DNA of 38,692 nucleotides from NCBI GenBank assembly GCA_028284485.1, contig JANQRQ010000239.1, forward strand, positions 1 through 38,692, written 5' to 3'. Positions 34,186-38,692 of this stretch are shown one piece after another. The DNA comes from Planctomycetaceae bacterium (GTDB lineage: Bacteria; Planctomycetota; Planctomycetia; Planctomycetales; Planctomycetaceae). The notes under the pieces were generated by a model. The model searched no databases, had not been told where the DNA came from, and saw only the letters and a list, made by a program, of their open reading frames with translations. The translations under genes were made by a program, and so were the position numbers. Within the stretch, counting starts at the first letter, position 1. Every line of letters begins with the position of its first letter.

Positions 34186-34773
34186 ATGACACCTGCCGGA
34201 CGACCCAAAGAATTCGATCGCGATCAAGCCCTGGACAGGGCCATGAACCTGTTTTGGTCGCGTGGGTACGAGGCGACCGGTTTGCGCGAGCTTTTGGATC
34301 ATATGGAAATCGGCAGGCAGAGCCTGTACGACACCTTTGGCGATAAGCACAGCTTGTATCTCGAGGCGGTACAACACTATTTCGATAAGGTGACGCACTG
34401 CTACGTCGACCAGCTCGACGGAAGCGGGTCGCCGCTCGAAAGAATCCGCCGGGCCGTCAGGTCGATTGCCAACTCCGTGACTGAGAACCAGTGCCGGGGC
34501 TGCTTTTTGACGAATACGTTAGTGGAATCGGCACCACATAACGCAGAAATTGCCGATGCCGCCAGAACGCAATTGAGAGACTTGGAATCGGCCTTCCGCC
34601 GTGTTTTGAAGGAGGCCGTCGATATTGGGGAACTGCCAAATGATGCAAACGTCCGGGCGCTGGCGCGCTACCTGACCAGCACGATCCAAGGATTGGTGGT
34701 GATGGGCAAAGCTTCTGTAAGTCGGGGCGTCGTGAAGGATATCGTCGACGTGGCGTTGTCCGTTCTCGATTGA
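34186..34773 (+). CDS. TetR/AcrR family transcriptional regulator
   Basis: 195 residues. N-terminal helix-turn-helix 'GRPKEFDRDQALDRAMNLFW', 'GLRELLDHMEIGRQSLYDTF', 'GDKHSLYLEAVQHY', as in AcrR-type repressors that start 'GRPKEFD'. The C-terminal ligand domain contains 'CRGCFLTNTLVESAP'. Autoregulation is likely because its own promoter carries the same GACC-N4-GGTC palindrome as the two sites before the downstream SDR gene. Confidence 0.93.
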   Translation: MTPAGRPKEFDRDQALDRAMNLFWSRGYEATGLRELLDHMEIGRQSLYDTFGDKHSLYLEAVQHYFDKVTHCYVDQLDGSGSPLERIRRAVRSIANSVTENQCRGCFLTNTLVESAPHNAEIADAARTQLRDLESAFRRVLKEAVDIGELPNDANVRALARYLTSTIQGLVVMGKASVSRGVVKDIVDVALSVLD

Positions 34774-34797
34774 ACTCTCTTTTTTTGAGCCATTTTG

Positions 34798-34809
34798 GAC
34801 CATTTGGTC
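34798..34809 (+). promoter_or_regulatory. TetR operator 2 (GACC-N4-GGTC)
   Basis: Perfect half-sites in the tetR-SDR gap, embedded in GCCATTTTGGACC which recurs exactly at operator 3, 57 bp on. Confidence 0.7.
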
Positions 34810-34854
34810 TGTATTTTGCACTCTGTCGTCAGGCTAACGTTGCCTGCCATTTTG

Positions 34855-34866
34855 GACCGATCAGTC
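34855..34866 (+). promoter_or_regulatory. TetR operator 3 (GACC-N4-AGTC)
   Basis: One mismatch in the right half-site. Sits 20 bp before the GTG start of the SDR gene, overlapping where its transcription should begin, so binding should block it. Confidence 0.6.
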
Positions 34867-34885
34867 TAGTATTGGAGAACCAGTC

Positions 34886-35779
34886 GTGACCACACTCGCA
34901 ACCAAACCCGATGCCTCTTCCCAAAACCGCAATGATCGGTCGAATTCCGATCGCCCAAAGTCCACTCTCCGCAAACAATCAAGTTTCGCCAAAAAATATG
35001 GACCTTGGGCGGTCGTTACAGGCGCATCTGCCGGCATTGGCCAGGAGTTCGCTCGCCAATTGGCTGCGCAAGGACTCAATCTTATTCTTGTGGCTCGCCG
35101 AGAGGAGAAGCTCCGCGACTTGGCCGACGAGTTGGAACAAAAACACAATACGGAAACTCAAGTGGTCGCAGTCGACCTGGCATCGGCCGATGCACTTCGT
35201 GTCATCGAGCAAGCGACCGAGAAAATCGACATCGGTTTGGTGATAAACAACGCCGGCGTCGAAAACCACGGCAGCTTTCTTGACCTGTCGATCGATGCAG
35301 AAGCACAGCTGTTACAGCTCAATGTCGTGGCATTGATGCGACTGTCGCACTATTTCGGTCGAAGGCTGCAATCGCGCGGCCAAGGCGGAATCATTCTGGT
35401 GTCGTCGGCTGCCGGCTACGGGGCCTGGCCCTATCTGTCGAATTATGCAGCTTCGAAATCATACGTGCTGACATTCGGCGAGTCGCTGCATTACGAGCTG
35501 GCCAAGCATGGCGTCGATGTCACCGTTCTCTCACCCGGGCTAACCGAAACAGCCATGGCTGACAGCATCGGTACGGGCGTCGACTTTTCCAAGTTTCCAA
35601 TGCGGGTCATGCAGCCGAGTGATGTCGTGCGCAGCGGGCTAAAGGCACTCGGACGCAAGGCATCGGTCATTCCGGGCGCATGGAACAACGTGCTGTTGTT
35701 CGCAGGCAAGCGAATCCTATCCCGCCGCGGCGTGATGAAAATGTTCGGCGGGCTCATGGATAAAGCCCGGAAAGGATAA
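34886..35779 (+). CDS. Short-chain dehydrogenase/reductase (SDR)
   Basis: 297 residues; GTG start, GGAG at 10 nt. After a hydrophilic N-terminal extension of about 38 residues comes the classical SDR core: NAD(P)-binding TGASAGIG, 'LVARREEKL', 'NNAG', catalytic Ser in 'ILVSSAAGYGAWPYLSN' and Tyr/Lys in YAASK. The C-terminal part includes 'SPGLTETAMADSIG'. Substrate unknown. The palindromic operators upstream and the adjacent TetR gene point to a small-molecule-inducible oxidoreductase, a common TetR/SDR pairing. Confidence 0.93.
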   Translation: MTTLATKPDASSQNRNDRSNSDRPKSTLRKQSSFAKKYGPWAVVTGASAGIGQEFARQLAAQGLNLILVARREEKLRDLADELEQKHNTETQVVAVDLASADALRVIEQATEKIDIGLVINNAGVENHGSFLDLSIDAEAQLLQLNVVALMRLSHYFGRRLQSRGQGGIILVSSAAGYGAWPYLSNYAASKSYVLTFGESLHYELAKHGVDVTVLSPGLTETAMADSIGTGVDFSKFPMRVMQPSDVVRSGLKALGRKASVIPGAWNNVLLFAGKRILSRRGVMKMFGGLMDKARKG

Positions 35780-35785
35780 TCACAC

Positions 35786-35842
35786 ATGAGCGACCTCACA
35801 AGGATTGTTCGAAGGGAGGTGCAACATGACCTGACTAGGTGA
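35786..35842 (+). CDS. Possible 18-residue ORF after the SDR gene
   Basis: ATG at 35786 with AAAGGA about 10 nt upstream, encoding MSDLTRIVRREVQHDLTR then TGA. Only the ribosome site and spacing support it; it may be chance. Confidence 0.25.
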   Translation: MSDLTRIVRREVQHDLTR

Positions 35843-35899
35843 TGCAAACACGAAACATTCAAAACCCGTTTTCGTAGTTACCAAACCATAAAGGAGCCT

Positions 35900-36001
35900 A
35901 TGATGGCCGATCAAGCACAACAAAACGAAAAGAACGAAAACCAATCCTGCGACACACCGAAGCAGGAGAGCAAATCGTGCACCTGCACATGCAGTTGCTA
36001 A
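35900..36001 (+). CDS. 33-residue Cys-rich peptide, metallothionein-like C-terminus
   Basis: ATG at 35900 (or 35903) preceded by AAGGAG at an ideal distance. The N-terminal half is Gln/Glu/Asn/Lys-rich and the tail is SCTCTCSC: cysteines at 17, 27, 29, 31 and 33, four in alternating positions at the extreme C-terminus. Such C-x-C clusters bind soft metals such as copper or zinc or form disulfides. A strong hairpin ends the transcript 18 bp beyond the stop. Not placed in any family by eye; could be a metal-buffering or redox peptide. Confidence 0.65.
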   Translation: MMADQAQQNEKNENQSCDTPKQESKSCTCTCSC

Positions 36002-36018
36002 GCGGGCCATTGCGACTC

Positions 36019-36048
36019 GAAGGGCGGCCACATACGTGGTCGCCCTTC
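36019..36048 (+). terminator. Hairpin after the Cys-rich peptide
   Basis: 13-bp stem (36019-36031/36036-36048, one G-U) with ATAC loop. Strong stem, no T-tract; followed by C-rich sequence. Confidence 0.6.
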
Positions 36049-36175
36049 CCCCGTGCATACTAGCGTTTGGAATCTGCGCAGAGCGCGCAAAACGTTCGAC
36101 AATACTGGACTTTTGGTTGCGGCCAGAATAAGCCGGCCGCGCCGGGGAAATTGATCTGTTCACACTCGAAGGAAC

Positions 36176-37204
36176 ATGCCAATGATTAACCGTCCGATTC
36201 GCGGGCAGCAACCGATTCAATCTGACAGTCCCGACAGCCATAGCGACCAGCCGCGGCAGCCGGAACCGAAAGAGCTCCACGACACCGAGCTTTTAGACGC
36301 GTATTCACGCGCTGTGGTCAGTGTCGTCGAAAACGTTTCGCCCACAGTCATTGGAGTGGGCCCCAAAGGTGGGCAACAGCGAGGTGGATCGGGATCGGGT
36401 TTCGTCATCACACCGGACGGCTACGCGCTGACCAACAGTCATGTCGTGCATGGGCGCACGAATCTGTCTGCTCGCACAACCGATGGCGATCGCCTTGATG
36501 CCGACTTAATCGGCGACGACCCCGCAACCGATTTAGCGCTAATTCGTCTGGCGGCTCGCGACCTGCCGGCCGCCGAACTCGGCGACTCCGATTCGCTACG
36601 CGTGGGCCAATTGGTCATTGCCATGGGAGACCCATTGGGATTAACTTCGACTGTCTCCGCAGGAGTCGTCGGTGCACTCGGTCGCAGCATGCGCGGCCAA
36701 GAAGGGCGGCTGATCGACAATATCGTGCAGCATTCCGCACCGCTCAACCCCGGAAATTCCGGCGGACCGCTCATCGATTCGCGCGGGCGCATCGTGGGCA
36801 CCAATACCGCCATCATTGCGATGGCGCAAGGCCTCGGCTTTGCCATTCCCGCCAACACCGCCAAATGGGTTGTCGGCGAGTTGATGTCCCACGGAAAAGT
36901 CCGGCGGCCTTATCTCGGAATTTCCGCCACTGTTGTTCCGCTGCCACGCTACTTGGTTCGGCAACTCGATTTGCTCAATGACCAGGGCGTTGAAGTCGCC
37001 GAGTTGGAACCGGGCGGGCCGGCGGCTGAAGGAGGCGTACGCCCGGAAGATGTGATTGTCGCCGTGAATGATCGAGTCGTCACCAGCGTCGACGTCTTGC
37101 ACCGATTGCTCACTGACTTTCAGCATCACGAAGTGCTGACGCTGAATATCATCCGCCAAAGTGAACTTTTGGAAATTGAAGTGCGACCATCCATTCGCGA
37201 GTGA
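36176..37204 (+). CDS. HtrA/DegP-like serine protease with one PDZ domain, apparently cytoplasmic
   Basis: 342 residues; ATG at 36176 or 36182 after AAGGAAC. Trypsin-like domain with H89 ('TNSHVV'), D119 ('ATDLALI') and S195 ('NPGNSGGP') all present, then a PDZ-like domain from about residue 243 ('YLGISATVVPLPRYLVRQLD', 'ELEPGGPAAEGGVRPEDVIV'). The N-terminal 40 residues are hydrophilic and Gln/Pro/Ser-rich, with no signal peptide or anchor, unlike typical DegP/DegS. Possibly a cytosolic quality-control protease. Confidence 0.9.
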   Translation: MPMINRPIRGQQPIQSDSPDSHSDQPRQPEPKELHDTELLDAYSRAVVSVVENVSPTVIGVGPKGGQQRGGSGSGFVITPDGYALTNSHVVHGRTNLSARTTDGDRLDADLIGDDPATDLALIRLAARDLPAAELGDSDSLRVGQLVIAMGDPLGLTSTVSAGVVGALGRSMRGQEGRLIDNIVQHSAPLNPGNSGGPLIDSRGRIVGTNTAIIAMAQGLGFAIPANTAKWVVGELMSHGKVRRPYLGISATVVPLPRYLVRQLDLLNDQGVEVAELEPGGPAAEGGVRPEDVIVAVNDRVVTSVDVLHRLLTDFQHHEVLTLNIIRQSELLEIEVRPSIRE

Positions 37205-37206
37205 AC

Positions 37207-37245
37207 ATGCCGGCACAGCGCTACGCTTGGTCCGGCCTACGGTGC
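37207..37245. repeat. GCCGG..CCGGC hairpin, REP-like intergenic element
   Basis: GCCGG (37209-37213) and CCGGC (37232-37236) flank 'agcgctacgctt', resembling a common bacterial intergenic repeat. Sits just after the protease stop. Confidence 0.4.
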
Positions 37246-37388
37246 TGGTCGGATGCGACGTGATGATAGGCGACAGTGAATGTAGAATGAATCAGTTGCG
37301 ATAATGACGACTCGAAGAAGATTCTTTCGGATCCACGAATAGGTTTTGTTGACGTTCCGTTGCACGACCTCTCCATCAGGAGCCAGCT

Positions 37389-38441
37389 GTGAATCGATTG
37401 AACTACGCCATTTTGCTGGTCTGCTTCCTGGCTGGGACGCTCCCTGGTGATGAGAAAGAAACCCTACCGCAGGCGAACGCCCCAATTGAGCGTGAAGTCA
37501 CTTTCCCCGGTGCGAATGGGGTCGAGTTGGCCGGCACGCTTCTTTTCCCTCACCACGCACCGGACGTGAAACTTCCCGGTGTCATCATCGTGGCAGGAAG
37601 CGGGCCGACCGACCGTAATGGCAACTCGGCAATGCATCCTTTGGTCGCAAACATTAATTCGCTCAAGCAGATCGCCGGCCATCTCGCACAAGAGGGGATC
37701 GCCAGTTTGCGTTACGACAAACGCGGCCAATACGGAAGCGAAAAGGCCCCTAGCGATCGGAAGGAGTTGTACGAATTCTGCTTCTGGGAGAACTATGTCG
37801 GCGATGCGGCTGCGGCGCTTGCCTACCTGCAAGAGCAGCCGGAAATCGACGCTGCCCGCACCGCAATGATTGGCCACAGCGAAGGCGGAATGCTCGTCCT
37901 GCAAGCCGCTGCCCGAGGCAAAGGATTTCCACAGCCACCGGCGGCACTGGTGCTTGCCTCGACGCCGGGCCGTCGAGCCGAGGTGATCATCCGCGAGCAA
38001 CTTTCCCGTAACCTCATTACGACGCTATTCCTGAAGAAAAACGACGAAATCGTGGAGTCCGTCAAGAAGACCGGGCAGGTCCCTGATGACGTCCCGGACA
38101 CGCTCGTCCCCCTTTATCAGCCCGAATTGGGGAAGTTCCTGCAAGGCATGTTCGCTTTTGACGGGCCAGCGCTGGCGGCGCGGTTTCCAGGCCCAGTGCT
38201 GGTGATCTCCGGGGAGAAGGATCTGCAGCACAATGTCAGCCTCGAAACCGCTGCGCTGGAGGAGGGATTGAAAAAGCGAGACCCGGACGACCACGAGGTC
38301 TTTGTTGTCCCGGGGGCCAGCCACAACCTGAAAACCGTCACGATCATCGACTCGAACGGCTTCGGTGGCGAGATCGTCCCGGAAGCGGCAGAAAAGTTAC
38401 GGTCGTGGTTGAGAATGAAACTCGACGCAGCGGACAACTAA
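37389..38441 (+). CDS. Secreted alpha/beta-hydrolase (dienelactone-hydrolase/esterase-like)
   Basis: 350 residues; GTG start with AGGAG 7-8 nt upstream. Signal peptide 'NYAILLVCFLAGTLPG', then 'GVELAGTLLFP', oxyanion-like 'VAGSGPTDRNGN', 'LRYDKRGQYGSE', nucleophile elbow GHSEGG with S164, D278 in 'VISGEKD' and H312 in 'GASHNL', the complete triad. The typical member is a secreted ester hydrolase; the substrate is not known. Confidence 0.9.
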   Translation: MNRLNYAILLVCFLAGTLPGDEKETLPQANAPIEREVTFPGANGVELAGTLLFPHHAPDVKLPGVIIVAGSGPTDRNGNSAMHPLVANINSLKQIAGHLAQEGIASLRYDKRGQYGSEKAPSDRKELYEFCFWENYVGDAAAALAYLQEQPEIDAARTAMIGHSEGGMLVLQAAARGKGFPQPPAALVLASTPGRRAEVIIREQLSRNLITTLFLKKNDEIVESVKKTGQVPDDVPDTLVPLYQPELGKFLQGMFAFDGPALAARFPGPVLVISGEKDLQHNVSLETAALEEGLKKRDPDDHEVFVVPGASHNLKTVTIIDSNGFGGEIVPEAAEKLRSWLRMKLDAADN

Positions 38442-38545
38442 GTGAGAAGGCCGGAACATAGCGACTCTTCTCCGCCAACGACGAGTTCGAACTCGACAAA
38501 TACGCCGGAAGGCGCAGCGTTTGGGGTCATCACGCGCGGCGTCGG

Positions 38546-38692
38546 CTATTTTTCGTCCAGCAGTTCGACCGGTTCGAAGACTTCCCCTTCGAGCATGGCC
38601 AGGCTGGCTCCGCCGCCGGTGCTGACGTGGGAAACGCGGTCGGCAAAACCCAATTGCTCGACGGCCGCGGCACTATCCCCGCCGCCGATGAT
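38546..38692 (-). CDS. pgk: Phosphoglycerate kinase, C-terminal fragment
   Basis: The last 48 residues of a minus-strand gene entering from the right edge; TAG at 38548-38546. It reads '[20 protein letters not shown]' then '[16 protein letters not shown]', the nucleotide-binding C-terminal signature of phosphoglycerate kinase (glycolysis, ATP-forming transfer from 1,3-bisphosphoglycerate). Convergent with the hydrolase gene. Confidence 0.95.
   Translation of the reverse strand: MIGGGDSAAAVEQLGFADRVSHVSTGGGASLAMLEGEVFEPVELLDEK

Overview
The window looks like chromosome from a planctomycete, probably a Pirellulaceae-type marine or freshwater member. This rests on several sulfatases, a BlaI/M56 pair whose peptidase carries a long train of carboxypeptidase-regulatory-like repeats, a reg_prop/Y_Y_Y sensor kinase, ECF sigma loci with secreted partners, planctomycete-style porins and dispersed repeats of the 'REGEAPAEP' and 'ATTCCCGCC..GGGAAT' kinds. 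All calls come from reading the sequence by eye; no database search was run.

Layout. 1-4722 (minus): an M56 BlaR1-like sensor peptidase (C-terminus cut by the left edge) and its BlaI repressor, with a 27-bp perfect palindrome overlapping the -10 of a TTGACA promoter about 500 nt upstream of blaI; the long leader is full of repeats. 4899-6437 (minus): an OprB-like carbohydrate porin. 6715-11447 (minus): a lone receiver, then a FixJ-type regulator overlapping (ATGA) a large propeller-type sensor histidine kinase. 11765-16220 (plus): a truncated formylglycine-generating-enzyme-like gene and two tandem paralogous sulfatases; the gap between the sulfatases holds a decayed second copy of the FGE tail, so the FGE-tail/sulfatase unit was duplicated. 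16370-17815 (minus): an OprO/OprP-type porin. 18666-20978 and 23929-26376 (plus): two independent ECF sigma, membrane protein, secreted protein loci, separated by a minus-strand MFS transporter/CoA-transferase pair (21043-23728). 26377-27640: a repeat-rich stretch in which a 109-bp direct repeat brackets a TPR lipoprotein gene. 27641-34021: a Tat-exported isochorismatase-like hydrolase, an unusual FAD-oxidoreductase/sulfatase fusion and a third free sulfatase. 34151-38692: a TetR regulator with three matching operators and an SDR enzyme, a 33-residue Cys-rich peptide, an HtrA-like protease, a secreted alpha/beta hydrolase and the C-terminus of phosphoglycerate kinase.

How it may work together. 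The exact 18-bp sequence ATTACACCAAAGTCTAAT occurs twice, once upstream of the lone receiver gene and once upstream of the sulfatase operon, in the same orientation relative to the gene each precedes. It brackets the FixJ/kinase genes and is the best candidate for the FixJ-type regulator's binding site. The inference is a local system for sulfated polysaccharides: periplasmic sensing by the propeller kinase, phosphorylation of the FixJ regulator, induction of two sulfatases, and possibly uptake through the neighbouring porins (a weaker half-match lies upstream of the OprP-like porin). The FAD-sulfatase fusion and the divergent FGE-tail copies are the most unusual protein-level features.
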